Source of the DNA: Chromera velia
Taxonomy: Eukaryota; Sar; Chromeraceae
Direction of reading: 5' to 3'
Assembly (NCBI GenBank): GCA_018398765.1
Contig: JAHBMJ010000284.1
Coordinates: forward strand, 1 to 51,514
DNA: 51,514 nt
Below the pieces are notes generated by a model. The model had not been told where the DNA came from. It worked only from the letters and a program-made list of their open reading frames with translations, and made no database searches. Numbering within the stretch: the stretch's first letter is position 1; each line of letters starts with the position of its first letter. Of the stretch, positions 10,720 to 36,800 are shown piece by piece. A program made the translations under genes and the position numbers.

Positions 10720-13241
10720 TCAGTGGGGCATACAAACTGGACGCACCCCTTTGGTGCTCCACCCACCTGAAAAAGTGCACTCCGCAGAACTTGGGCCGAC
10801 AAGCTCGAACCCGTCATCGCAATGGAAGCTCACAACATCCCCCTCCTGTGCTGAGGACAACAGATGTGCAGCAGCAGCTGCCACCTGCTGAGCATCCTGC
10901 ACCCCTCCTCTTCCTAAGCTTGGTGCCCCCATGAAGGCATTGTTCACCGCAACCCTGACGTTCGGGGGCACCACAAGAGGAGGGCACATGCGCCGACATG
11001 ACGGGAACGTTCCTTCGAGAACTCCATCCTTGTTGCAGAAGAGAATTCGGTCCCCCGACATATCCACTCCCGCAAGGAAGGCAGCCTGTGCGGCCTCCAC
11101 TACCTTTTCGTGCAGGGCCTCCGGAGCTGGGGTTGAGGAAGAAGAAGAAGAGGAGGAAGATGAAGATGATGTCATATCACAGTCGGTTCCATTGGGAGTA
11201 TGCATGTAGAGTGCGACATCCTGGTCGAGCTCCGTTCCCTCATATCCCTCAGCAATCGCGTGACGACTGCAGAGGAAGCCGACGGTGTCCCCAGGAAAAA
11301 CACGAAACTCTTCGCCCCCCTCTGTTTCCCTCTCCTCCTCTTCTTCCTCCGTGTCCCTCCCCTCCCTCGAGACCAAAAGAGTGGCCCCCTTGAGGACGTC
11401 GGAGGTCAGAGACACGCTCTCCTTTCTCCTGGTTGCCAGGGAGAGGCCTGGCACTTGGATAATGGTCTCCAGAGGGGAGGTGAAGAAACGGGGGGCGACA
11501 TCCTCAGAGATCTTGAAAGGGATCAGAAGAGGTGAGAGGGGACCGAGCCGGCACACGCCTGCAACGAGAAGGAAGAGTTTGATACGAAGGTCACGGAAGG
11601 AAGGAAAGAACATGCAGTTCCACGACAGTGAATGAATATTCATAGAACAGATGCAGCTGGAAGAACGATTTTTGTAAATTGAGAGGCCAGGAAAAAAGCT
11701 TCAGTGAATGCAGTGCATGCAGGAAAGACAGTTAAAAGGACTGACGTCGACATGTGGGTGGAGGAGGGTGGAGAGTCCCATCACTTGTACACGTCGACGT
11801 CTCCGCTCCCACGACATCGAAAGAGGGGTCACAAGAGAACTCAGCCGTCTCCCCTTCCCATAAAACCTCCAGACTTGCACTCCCACTGGCAGACGATCCC
11901 TCAGCCATCCCCGTCCCTTCCCTCCCCTGAAGCACCCACCCCCCGTTTTCTATTGCAGGAGGTATGCATCTCTTTTTACATATCGGCAGCAGAGACGAAC
12001 AAGACTCTGAAGATGTGACGTTCCATCGCGGCTCTGGGAAGAACCCCGTGCGGGCACACTTCAAACGGGGGGGACCTGAGAGTTTGAATCCCTCTGCACA
12101 GGAAAACCCGACCTCCACATCCTCAACCCAGTCTAGGGCAGTCACGTCTGTGTCTTTCCCTTTGTTGTCGCCACCAGCTGACGGGTGGTGGAGGCGCATT
12201 TTCCCGTTCTCCGGGGCCAGCAAAGGAGGGCAGAAGCCTGGCAGCTGCGAGGGTGCTTGGGGGAAGGAAGGGTAGGAGAGGAAGCCTGAGGGGGCGGGGG
12301 GGGCCGGAGGAGGCATCATGAAGGACGAGGTTGCGAATGGAAGTGCGGGTGCGGCAGGGACAGCGACTGTGGGGGGCTGTGGGTAGGGAAAAAGGTTCCA
12401 AGAGGAGGAGGGAAAGCCGGGAGACGGCTGTGGGTGCTGCGACTGCTGAAATCCCAAAGATGTCTCTGCAGCGGTTCGAAGACGCTCTAGTACTGTGAGG
12501 CCTTTTTTCAAGGGGGTTGCTTGTCTGTTTTTTGCCTGAAGGTTGGCAGTGAGGATTTTCAATTTTGCTTCCACCCTTGCGAGAGAGTGGAGAAATTGCA
12601 ACTTCCTCTCCCTCAATTGTGTTGCAGACATTGTAGCATTTGTTCTTGTATGTGCGGATGCATTGGCGGATACACCTACAGAGCTCTGCACCTCCCCTGA
12701 GGCCGAAACTTCGGATGCAACCTTCGTGCCATCCTTGTGTTCGCTGCGTGCCCCCACTCCCAGAAGAACGGAAGCCTCGTTCTTCAAGCTGTCTAAAGTT
12801 TTAGAGAGAAGTGCCGCGACGCCTCCTTTCCCTTTTCCCTTCCCTCCCTGGGACCCCCGGCTCCCTTCTCTCTTCTGGGTGTTCCCTGTCTCTGTCTTCT
12901 GCTGCACATGGGCTGTGACTGTGCCCGTCTCTGACAGCTGCACAAACGATTCTCCTGCCGCCTCTATGGCGTCGTCAAAGTCGTCGTCTTCTGCCTCGAA
13001 AGAATCCAAATCCAGCAGGTCGTCAACCATCTCCCCGTCTCCCTTTGCCTTGCTGCTCTCTCTTTCAAAAAACGCACCCAGGCCGAACTCCCCCACACCT
13101 GCACACATCGCATTCATGCAGAGAAAGGCCAAAGAGCGCATTGCAATCCAAAGACGAGAGGGCAACCATGCACGACGAAGGGGGGAACGCAGACCGACTA
13201 CTTCTCAAGTAGTTTTCCTTCACTGACAATCAGACACGGCG

Positions 13242-13275
<34 letters not shown>

Positions 13276-13288
13276 GAGGCAGAGAGAC

Positions 13289-13324
<36 letters not shown>

Positions 13325-15466
13325 GGACAGACAGACAGACTGACTGACTCTCACAAAAAGGAGCTGCATGATTCCACATCCCCTCCTCATTGCACTTGAG
13401 CATATTCGGTCCAACAAGGACGTATCCGGCCTCGCACCCGAAGAACGCCGTCAATCCACCGTGCCACCGAGTCTCCTCTGTCACCTCCACCGGGTGTCCG
13501 TTCAAAGTCACATTCATCTTCCCCATGAAAGGCGCATGCACAGGCGCGCATGACCCTGCAAGCAGGTCGAACAACGGAGAGTGAAGTGGAGGCTTACCAA
13601 AAAGTAGCCAGCCCCGCTTTCTGGTTGAGAATAGTGAAAAAAAAGGCCGCGACACCAAACAGGAAGACACGGACAGCTCCAAACAAAGTCACATCGCAAC
13701 TGTACAGACTGACGTTTGCAGGTAGGCCAAGGAGAGGACCACTTGCCGGTGTGTTCGCAGTGCACCTCAGAAGCAGCCGACTGAGGGTGGACAAATCCCG
13801 AGTCGCACTGGAAGCTCACAGAAGATCCCTGCAAGCCTCAAGAGCAATTCCGTCAGAGGAACATCACGCAAACACGGTGTTCATCCATCCATCCTTTCGT
13901 GCAACGTCGCCAGTAGACAACACACTTGGCCTCTATGAAGCTCATCTCATCAGAACACACGCAACAAAAAAACATTTACATAAAACGAATTAGATCCAAC
14001 ATGCGTTTGATCCACATGCAAACAAACAAACAAACAAACAAACAAACAAACAAACAAAAGAGAAACGCGTCCGAACGAACTGACTGACTGACTGACCACT
14101 CCAAGCTCCCTGTCGCTTCTCAACACGATGCCGTTCTCGATCTCTCCAAGATCTTCGCATCCAACTGCATGCAAGAAGCAACATGATCAGAATTTGTTTT
14201 TGGAACTTCTGGCACGGATTTCTTCCACTGCGAGGTCCCAGAGATCCCCCCGTTCTCCACTGGAGTAGCAGAAGAGCTAAAAGGAAAAAACTACACGCAT
14301 GTTGGAGCGGGAGAGTTTGATTGCTTGCTTTGTTGATAGCTCGGTCAGCTGATCTCCCTGCCTGCCTGCCCACCTATGCACTCAGGGACCTCGGAAGTCC
14401 ACTTGGCGTCCTCTGCGCAAACTGCGCGAGCGGCTCCTTTGAGGATTCTTCTCTCCGAGTGATCAGTCAGGGCCATATGGTCAGACTCGCACTGCATACA
14501 GAGATCAGAAGAAGAACCGTCGCGGGAGTCAGTCAGTGTGTATTCAGAGTCAGTTGGCAGGGGGGGAAAGGCATACCATAACAGATTCAGAAGCGCTCGC
14601 TGCTCATCCGGTGATTCATTCGGACACAGCTGTATTGCGAAGAGCTTGAGAATGGCTCGCAAGAATTATCGCTCCACAGATTGAATACTGTGGCTTCCAG
14701 CGCAAGGGAGGGCAACGCCGTCTGTTGGCCGATCTGTCTCTCTCTGTGGACATAAAGTCAATCTTTCCCCTCAGAAATTTCCATTGAAAGGCGGACTGTA
14801 TAGAAGAAAGTCGACGAGACAGAGACCTGCCCCCTCATTTTGCATGGAGCGCATAAAGTTATCAAAGACCCACCTGAAACTCCACTATGGACCCAGGCAC
14901 AGGCTTCGGTTCTTGGGAGGCTTCACCGAAGACCAGGGAGCCCCCAGAGGGAGGTGGAAGGTGGGTACACGTTTCTGCATGGACATAGTCAACCAACGAA
15001 ACAGAAAACGTGAGGGGGTTATGGGGGAGAATGCTTTCCACAGGGAGAAAAGTTAAGCAAAAAAAGGAGAAAACGAATATTTCAAGAACGAAAGTCTCAC
15101 GGTCCTTTAAGAGATTGGTTTTGCAGGTGCTTCTGTTCGTTGTAATGTACTCACAGAGCTAATGTGAGTCGTTCGAGGGCACGCGTCCATCTCTGTCACA
15201 TGCAGAGCTCTATATGAGTGACCTACCAACACATCGGGGGGGCTTCAGGTTGAAAGCTCCGTCAGCCAGACAGCGGAGCGAAGACGACCCAGCAGGCCAA
15301 AAACCATCGTCGCATGAGAAGGTCACGTGCTGCCCCACAGAGAGCCCCCCCATGGCTGCGAGCTCTTCATCTGCCTCTGAGGCAGATATGTGTCCGTGTG
15401 AGGGTGCGGGGGGGACGAGACATTTTTTCGGTGTGAACAATTCGAGGGCGTCGGTGATTTTTCTCG
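10720..15466 (-). CDS. Multi-sushi (CCP) domain protein, eight exons, 5' end unresolved
   Basis: Exons in transcript order are 15466-15227, 14974-14874, 14491-14374, 14164-14097, 13828-13714, 13555-13349, 13098-11746 and 11558-10720 (stop TGA). Phases agree at every join and give 1013 residues from the first exon. Eight sushi modules are visible, each with four Cys, a GxxVxFxC strand and a late Trp or Phe before the last Cys: one per exon or exon pair up to 13349, two at the end of the 1353-nt exon and two in the last exon. The front of the 1353-nt exon encodes an acidic stretch, a helical segment and a Pro-rich linker (about 12.2-12.5 kb). The last exon holds a Ser run and an acidic run. The likely role is extracellular binding or adhesion. 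No signal peptide was found upstream, so this is either a separate gene with an unrecognised first exon or a continuation of the adjacent sushi gene. Confidence 0.8.
13238..13348 (-). repeat. CAGT/CTGT tetranucleotide array starting at a 5' splice site
   Basis: On the coding strand the intron after exon 13555-13349 opens GTCAGTCAGTCAGTCTGTCTGTCTG and continues as CTGT units for about 100 bp. ORFs across it read as Cys/Leu/Ser/Val repeats and are not genes. Confidence 0.9.
14018..14059 (+). repeat. (CAAA)n microsatellite
   Basis: About ten AAAC units in the intron between exons 14164-14097 and 13828-13714, just downstream of a CAGT-type donor repeat. Confidence 0.9.
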
Positions 15467-16049
15467 CTGCATGGGAACAACCAAAAAGGCCAAAAAGGAC
15501 ATGTTTGCGACACGCAGGCGCACAAAGAGAAGAAAGAAGCCGACTTTCGCAGAGTCCTTCGTTGCTGATGAAAGAAAGAGAGGAAGGAAGGAAGGAAGGC
15601 ATTTGGGTTGATGCAACAACGTCTTCAGCTGAAAAAGATATTGAACCTTCCTCTAGGCTCCATCGATTCATCGGACTGCGGTCCAACCAAACTCTCTCGA
15701 TCTCTCTGGCTGACCCATTTCGGCACTAACAACTGGCGCGCTTTGTTTTGCCCTTTCTTGACGGCCTGCAGCATCATCACATGCAGTCAGCACTCAAAAT
15801 TCAAGAAGTTCACGCATTCCGACAATGTCACAGCAGTATCTGGGATCACTGATTCAAACTGATCCATAAACAGGAATAACTGCACGGACAGAGGGACAGA
15901 GTTTGAGAGCGTAAAGACTTGCAAAACTTGGTCGCAACTGCAGAAAATAAATTACGACAAGTCGAAGAACACGTTGGAATGACGGACATGAGGAAACAAA
16001 AAAGAAGGAACAGCAGCAAAGAACCACAAAGAGGGTGACATTTATTGGT
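15467..16049. other. Junction between the two sushi gene blocks
   Basis: This stretch follows the stop codon and poly(A) signal of the large sushi gene and precedes the first certain exon (15466) of the next block. The minus-strand frame leading into 15466 is open back to an ATG near 15670, but that sequence (MNRWSLEEGS...) is not signal-like. A second ATG at about 15515 opens MSFLAFLVVPMQ, a good hydrophobic start, but is in another frame. No first exon can be assigned with confidence. Confidence 0.4.
16041..16046 (-). terminator. AATAAA poly(A) signal of the large sushi gene
   Basis: The minus-strand AATAAA begins four nucleotides after the TAA stop (16050-16052), implying a very short 3' UTR. 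Confidence 0.6.
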
Positions 16050-29920
<13,871 letters not shown>

Positions 29921-30984
29921 TCGTTTCGTTGATGATTTGAGATAAATGAAAGATTCGATATAGGTAGGACAAATTCACAAACGACTTTTCACAAATCAGC
30001 AGTTCATGCCAATTGATGATGCCTCCGCACCTTCTCTGGACACCTATTGTCCTTCAGCCTTCTGTCTGGAGGTGTGTCTTTCAGGATCAGGTCATCCTCA
30101 GAAGCACTGTCTCTCGTTCTTTTGTGTAGCAACAGTGGTTCTTGAGGAAAGCGACTGAAGAAAACATGTTTGAGAATTCTGGGTTAGAGAAAGACGACTG
30201 AATAAGTGAGTGTGCTGGTGCAGATCGATCGACTTTCTTTCACAGCAAAGTGTGTCTGGAATTCCAATTCAGACAGGAGGAATACAGGAGAAGTGCTAAT
30301 ATTAGCACATGCACACATGCATTTTCACAAAATGTGTCCATGCAGTGAAACACTTGAGTGCCTCGGAGGGCAACTCACCACTTTCTGAGCTTTCGAGGTG
30401 GCAGTGAGGCCCCATGCATGCAGAACCACAAAAAAGCGCATCCATATTGATGTATGGCTTTTCTTGTGATCATTTCTTCGATCCTCGCATTGAATTAAGG
30501 CACTTGCAAAAGATTTCAGTGTGTCACGTTCAAATCAAAAAGTCGTGCTTACCGATACAGATCGAAGCTGAAGTTGCAGACTATAGCATTTTTTTCAGAC
30601 TTCCGCGTTTCTGTGCGTCAATTTTCGTGGCTAAAAGAAGCAAAGCTCTTTTTTGGAGCCTCCATGAGCGCCTCCATTGCTGCTAGGATAATTAACGAAG
30701 AGGGACTCAGGGAGAGACAAGAACCTACAAACCGTGACTCCAAACACGCTCCTCCAAAGAACAACTCCGATTCCATCGTTCTTCGGACTCTTTGCATGTA
30801 GTGAAACAGTTAGACGAAGTTCATGTTGTAGGGAGACGCCGCGCCTTCTTTTGCCTTTTTTGATTAATTTATTGACAGAGTCGCGCATTTTGGAGGCGAA
30901 TCTGCGAGATAACGCTCGCTCACTCATTGAGTTTCCTAATCAACTCGGCTGTATGGCGTTTTGGCTCTGTCTCGACCTGCTGCG
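29921..30984. promoter_or_regulatory. Divergent intergenic region, putative bidirectional promoter
   Basis: It separates the ATG of the minus-strand sushi gene (29920) from the first plausible ATG of the plus-strand Lys/Glu-repeat gene (30985). No exon or clear TATA-type element can be assigned, and the only ORFs are short. The claim of promoter activity rests on the head-to-head layout. Confidence 0.4.
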
Positions 30985-31534
30985 ATGAAGTCGAAGGAAA
31001 AGCGCGCAGAGCCGTCGCCCAAAGGTGAGTGCCTCTGCTCTGCTTTCGTCATTGTGTTACTGTTCCGGGCTGTGTTTTCTTTACGTCCCGTCGTGGGAGG
31101 TTTGTGAATAGTTGTGTGATCCACTTTTCGTCAGCGAATGGTGGCGCTGTCAGTATTCGATTGCGCTCTCTGCTTCTCTTCTTTTCGCAGAAGAGAACAA
31201 AGCTGGGTTCTCAACCGGTATGGAAATCCACAATCTGACAGGTCAGTCTGAAGGCAGTCAGCGACACGCAAATAAACCAAGTAAGTCCCCTTTTGCAATC
31301 CTTGCCTCTCTCCTCCTGTACTTTTGTTTCCATGCTTTCTCTCTGTCCACTTCCTTCTCCTTCGGTATGTTAGGTGAAAAAAAAAAAACTGCCGCCGTCT
31401 CCCCAGTTTCTGTGCCGCTCTGCTGTCTTAAGCTGCGTTTTCTTCTCCATTCTTTCTCTCTGTTGACTTTCGAGCAGAGGCCAGAAAGAAGAAACATCCC
31501 TCATCTGGACCGTCGAAGCAGATTTTCTTGTTTT
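30985..31534 (+). CDS. Candidate 5' exons of the Lys/Glu-repeat gene (or an upstream ORF)
   Basis: ATG 30985 opens a short Lys-rich sequence (MKSKEKRAEPSPK) in exon 30985-31024, joined in frame to 31191-31280 (donor A|GTAAGT) and 31478-31534 (donor T|GTATGT). Joining the third piece to the next exon at 31576 makes the codon T|AG, a stop. Translation of the main product would then start at ATG 31581, leaving these exons as a leader with an upstream ORF of about 62 codons. A mis-called junction or an alternative transcript is equally possible. Confidence 0.4.
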
Positions 31535-31580
31535 GTATGTCTATCCACCCCTCCCACCTGCATGCCTGCCTGCAGAGCGG

Positions 31581-32627
31581 ATGGAGACGGAGACCCTACC
31601 CAAGTTGGACGCCCTGGTGGAGGACCTGGAGGCGAACCTCGACGGAAGGGGAACGGAGGTAAGCCAGGCCTCCTGCCTGAATGTTTCCTGCTTTAAGGGA
31701 ACGGCCTGCCGCCTGACAGGGGGTGCGTGTGACGAGAGGGAATTGCGGAGAAGAGAAGACAAGAGAAGTGAAGGGATTAACGGAGCGCTGTAGAAACGAA
31801 AGCCGGGATGTGAATTTGACGTTGGCCGTGAGGAGGAAGGACGGGCTGAGAAGTTTCATGATGATGCTAGAGATCAATCCACGGAGAGGCCAGTGAGGAG
31901 CCTGGTCTTTCAGTGTGCTTGCATGTGCGAATGTGCCATCTGAAGAACTTTTTTTGTATCCATCCTCTTTGATCCCGTCCTCCTTCAAGCACCCTCCTCG
32001 ATCCTGTCTCTGTCCTCTCCCAGCCCTTCACTCTGCAGGTTGAGACCTGGCACAGGAACTGTCCAGAAAGGGTGGACGCAGGGGAACGACAGAAGAAACG
32101 GGCCCTTTCTTCTGTGCCGCCAGTTGTGTCTGCCTGTTTGACAACTGCAAACCAGCTGGCAAAGGTGCACAAGTTGGTCGACAAGGGTGCCGCAGAGCTC
32201 GTGAAGACAGACGCACAAGCGGAGTGTGACGCTTCGGCACGAGAATCCAAAGCCTCGGTGCCCAAAGACAAATGCAACAGCGCGAGGCAGAGAAGACTGG
32301 GAGTGCTGCAGAAACATTCGAATTTGTGGTCCCCACGAGAGACGGTTGCGTTTCTGCTGGTCAGTTTTTCTTTCAGTGCGCTGCTCTGAACTCCTCGTAC
32401 ACCTCTTGTCTCGTGCTGTCTGGTGACGTGTCATCTTCGCTCGTTTTTCTTGTATTAATATGTATTTGGTTCTTCTCTCCCCCCTCGGTCGTTTTGCATT
32501 CCTGGTTTCCTCCTCTCTGTCTGATGGGCTCTGCGTCCTTTGGTGTAGCCCTCAATTTGGTGACTCCTCTCTACCCTCCGTTACCAATGGACGCGCGCGC
32601 GTGTGTGTGAGTGTGTGTGTATGTGTA

Positions 32628-32663
<36 letters not shown>

Positions 32664-33840
32664 AATGTGTCGGACTGAGTGAGTGAGAGAGCAGAGCCTT
32701 CAAGATCGTCTGCGTCGATTGTCCTCGAGGGCCCGGAGACTTCAGCTGAAGGAGGCAGCAGCAACCAGCGAGTTAGAGGCGGAGACGGAGAAGCAGAACA
32801 AAGAGAAGAACAGAGGAGTAGTCGGGCGCGAACAGGGGACACAAGCAAACTCCAAGTGGAAGGTCCGAAGGTTTTTTTTTTTTTCTTCATTTTGTTTTGG
32901 TTCGGGTTCTTTATCTCTTCGGCTGTCAAACAGGGCATCATTGACGCATGCGTGTCGGTGTCTTAGGACATATGTGGAGGTGCCTCGTGTCTTTCCTCTC
33001 CTGTGTGGCTGCTTTCTTTCGCTCGTGTGTCCGATTTGGAGTGCAGTCTTTTCCTCCGGCTGTAGAAAGACTGATGTTCTTTTTGTTTCTCTCTCCCTCC
33101 CACTCTGAATTCCTGTCTGCATGCCTCCGTCTGCCTGCCTGTCTGCCTCCCTTTTGCCTTTGTTGCATGCAGGAGCTTCTGTACACCGCTCGTGCCTGCC
33201 TGACTATTGTGGGGGCCTCCATCCTCAGCTGTGCGGAGATCGGTATGGGTCACGGTCGGATGGGGGCGTTCGCGTTGAACAGCAACGAGGACTCGGAGGA
33301 GGAGATCAGGGGACGCCTCACCTTTCTTGGAGGTCGGTTGGTAAGGCAAGAAAGGAAAGAAGGGGTAGGCAGACACGTGTGCATGCTGTCGAGGTGCCAT
33401 GCAGGAGAGATCGATCCAGTGTTCAATGAAGGCCAGAGAGAGATAGAACCTCATCATTGATGAGAAAGATCGTCATTTTCTGTGCAGCTGCTGGAGTGCA
33501 TGCTTGTACCGACTTGATTTGATTTCTTGTGTGTTTGACTTGCCTCGCTTGATCAATGCATTCACCGCTTGACAGACCCCCCTTTATTTGCTGCCTGCAG
33601 GCCCCCTGTCCTCCTTGGTGAACTGGCATCGGGTCTGCTCCTCATTTTCGCATGCCCCTGAGGCCCTCCCTCTTGTGGATCTCTGGTCACTTCTGGTGAG
33701 GGAGACTCACGGCTCAGCAGTGTGGGCGTTGGGCCATCAGAAGGGGGGAGAGCATCGTGAGGCTGTGCAGCCCTCTTCTTCTTCTTCCTCCGGCACATTT
33801 CGCCAGGTCAGTCAGCCAGCCCGACAGCCCGCCCGCCCGT

Positions 33841-33872
<32 letters not shown>

Positions 33873-36800
33873 CATTCAAGAGGGCAGTAATTGAAGGCGG
33901 GGTTTCGTTCGGGCCATCATGCCTCCACTGGCTTTTGTTTCTAAACTAGTGATGGTAGTTGCTTTCTTTGTTTATTGACGGTTCCTCAGTGTGTACGCTT
34001 CTCAACACTTGTCTGTCTGCGCAAGACTGTTTGCACTGTTTTCTTGCAGGCTGAGAGGCAGCTTCGACGTCTGATGGAAGCCCCCCTCCTCCACTCACTG
34101 GTTGTCCGTCTCCTCGAGGCCGGGCTTTTCCCCTTTCCCCTGCCGGTGGGGGAACCCCCTGGGGAGGGGACAGGAGAGGAGGATCCGCTGATCAGAGAGT
34201 CGTGTCTCTTCTACCTGCTGCCTGACCATTCTCGTGTCTGTGAGTGGCTGATGCTGAAGGAGATAGCGTTCTCTGGCAACAGGGAGACACAGCAGGGGTG
34301 GGACGGCGCATGCTGGGCTGAGTGGAAGGCTGAGGGGAAAGAAGAGGAGCTCTGTAGTGGAGGTTCGCTGTGCATGTGCATGTTTATCTGCCGAGTCTCA
34401 TGGTGTTTTGTTCTCTTCTCTGCTCTGCTATTCTCTTGATTTCATTTCTTTACAGTCCTCTCCTCTGTTCTACTTGTAAGAAACCGATTGTCCTTGCATT
34501 CCCTTCGGCATCTCTTGTCTCTCCATGTTGATTCTGCTTCTGAATCCGATCCAGGCTTCTTGCTACTACCACCATTTTTTTTAACTTGTCAGTGCGACCA
34601 CTGCTCTCATGAATCGTCACATTGCCACTTTGTTGCTGCAGGGGACCTGCTGCTGCAGGAGGGAAACGGTTACTTGAACGAGGACTACGCTGGCCTCGAG
34701 GCTCTTTCTTTCGCGGGAATGAATGGGCAGACCTCCGTCTTCATTGCCGGGCAGACCGATAACAGCAAGAGGCAGTCGGCAGTCAAGACAAAACTGAAGG
34801 TCCGCGTGTGTGTGTGTGTATGTGTGTGTGTGGGGGGGGATAATCGCTGAGAGGATACCAGACAATAGCCTCTCGGAAGAAGCATTGATTGATGTGAGAA
34901 AACGAGATGAATCCAAACAAAAGGCATCTCAGCCCAGGGAGATCACCGATTTGGGGAGAGAGAATGGGAGCACCCCAAAGTAATTCTCTTGTTCTCCAGA
35001 AAGGCACCCAACAAAAAGTCGCTGCTTCTATCCTGCACATGTGGGTCCATCTCTCTAATTTTCTCTCCACTCTGTCGACAAAGAAAATTGCAGCACCAAC
35101 ACGCGGTCTCCTGCGCCCTCCGCTCCCTCCTGTGCCCTGTGGGAGGACACTCCAGCGCTTCCGGAGAAAAGAATTCTGGATCCAGGTCTGAGGGAGGAAA
35201 GGATGCGATTCGGGCCCTCAAGACAACTGCTGCAAACAGACTCCGGCATACGCCCCTTCTGGAGGTCAGGAGGAGGGAAGGAATAGGACATGCAGTCGGG
35301 CTACCCTTGTTCTGTCTCCCTTCCTCTGCCGGCGTCTTTTTGTGTTTCCGCCCACCCACCCAGCCCTGAAGATGACGCTCACATACCTGCCTGGGTGCTG
35401 TCGTGACCCAACAGCAAGAGGCAAGGGTCCACTAGTATGTGCATGTGTGTCTGCGGATCAAGCACGTGTCTTTTTGACTTTGCTTCGTGATGTTTTTGAT
35501 CCTGCCTCCGACCAGCATGGAAACGAAACTTTAAGCTTCTGTCTCTCCCTCAAGCATCCTGTGGACTCGGCTAGTGAAGACTGGTGGTCCCTCTATTTGC
35601 CGAATTTTTTCTTTTTTCTTCAATCTTGTGTTGTCGACATGAATGACTTCATGGACGCATGCAGGTGGCGACGCTTCTCCTCCTTCCAGTGGCCATTCCT
35701 AAGGGGGCAGTGGAGATCGCAGTCTTGGAGAAATGGTTTGTGCGTTCTTGCAGGGGCCTCTCTCTGTGTGGGGGGGAAATCGATCCAAGGGGGGGTGTCT
35801 CCGTAGGGGGGCAGGCGAGTGAGTGTACAGAATGAGAGAACCGGGTGGGGGGGGGGAGATGGAAAGCCTTCTGAATCGACCTCTTCGTCACCCCCTGAGG
35901 CTCTGTTCTTTCCCTTCCCTTCTCTTATCTGTTTTTTCCTGCCTTCTCCTGGGAAAAACAAGAAAGGAAAGAATGCCAACAGGAACGAAAAAAGAAAAAG
36001 AAGTTACCCGAGCAGCTGTGCAGACCAGCAAACAGACTGACGATCATGCAACGCTTCTTCCCTCCCTCGCCTTTCTCTTCTGACTGTTGTTTTCTTTCTT
36101 TCAGGTGGGAGCCCTCCATTGACAAACTCGAAAAAGCGCTGTGTGCCCTGGTGGACCTCACCGCGCACGTCGGGGGTTCCAGTGGTGACTCTTCCGAAGA
36201 AGCCGAGGGGGAGGGCGAGGACGTCCACGCGCAGTGGGGTGTGCGTGTTTGTGCGGCCTTCAGCCTGCTCATGCTGTTTTCGGAAGAGGCGCTCTCAGAC
36301 CAGACCCGACGCAACAGGAAGAGGGCATGCGAGAGCCATACGGTGCTCCACGGCAAACTCGAGAAGAAGACAATCATCCAAATTCTCAAAAATGGGTGGG
36401 TGGGTCCATGGTTGCATGGGCTGGCGGGTGGGGCGGGGGAGAGAACTTGGTGATCTAGGCGTGGAAAGGCAAACTGACATGCAGACAGAAAGACAGGAGC
36501 AATGAACAGACGTGCAGAAATACGATAAGTGTCTGTCTGGATGATTGGGGGAGGGGGACGAGAGATCGATCGATCACCGCCCTGCTCCGGAAGCAATCTG
36601 GCGTTTCGTCCTGCTTCCTTCATTTGTGCTGTACGTATTCCATTACCTTGCATGTCCGTTGAAGCTTTCTCCCTCCCTCCTTCCCTCCCTCCCTCCAACA
36701 TGCATGCATGCAGATACATTCTGCCAGCCCTGGAAAGGGCCGAAGGAACACTGAAGGAATCAGATCCCCACCCCAGGAAGCTCTCAGGTCTCCGTCAGAC

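Noticed and set aside
12543-13226. Plus-strand Ser/Pro/Phe-rich ORF of 227 codons
   Set aside because: It is antisense to the 1353-nt sushi-block exon, whose frame is tied to its neighbours by phase and contains sushi modules.
13230-13348. CRISPR-like array at the CTGT repeats
   Set aside because: This is a plain 4-bp microsatellite with no spacers, in intronic eukaryotic DNA.
34989-35191. Open plus-strand frame giving a longer exon before 35094
   Set aside because: That frame stops at the GTC TGA after 35186. The acceptor attgcag at 35093 gives a phase-0 exon that joins both neighbours.
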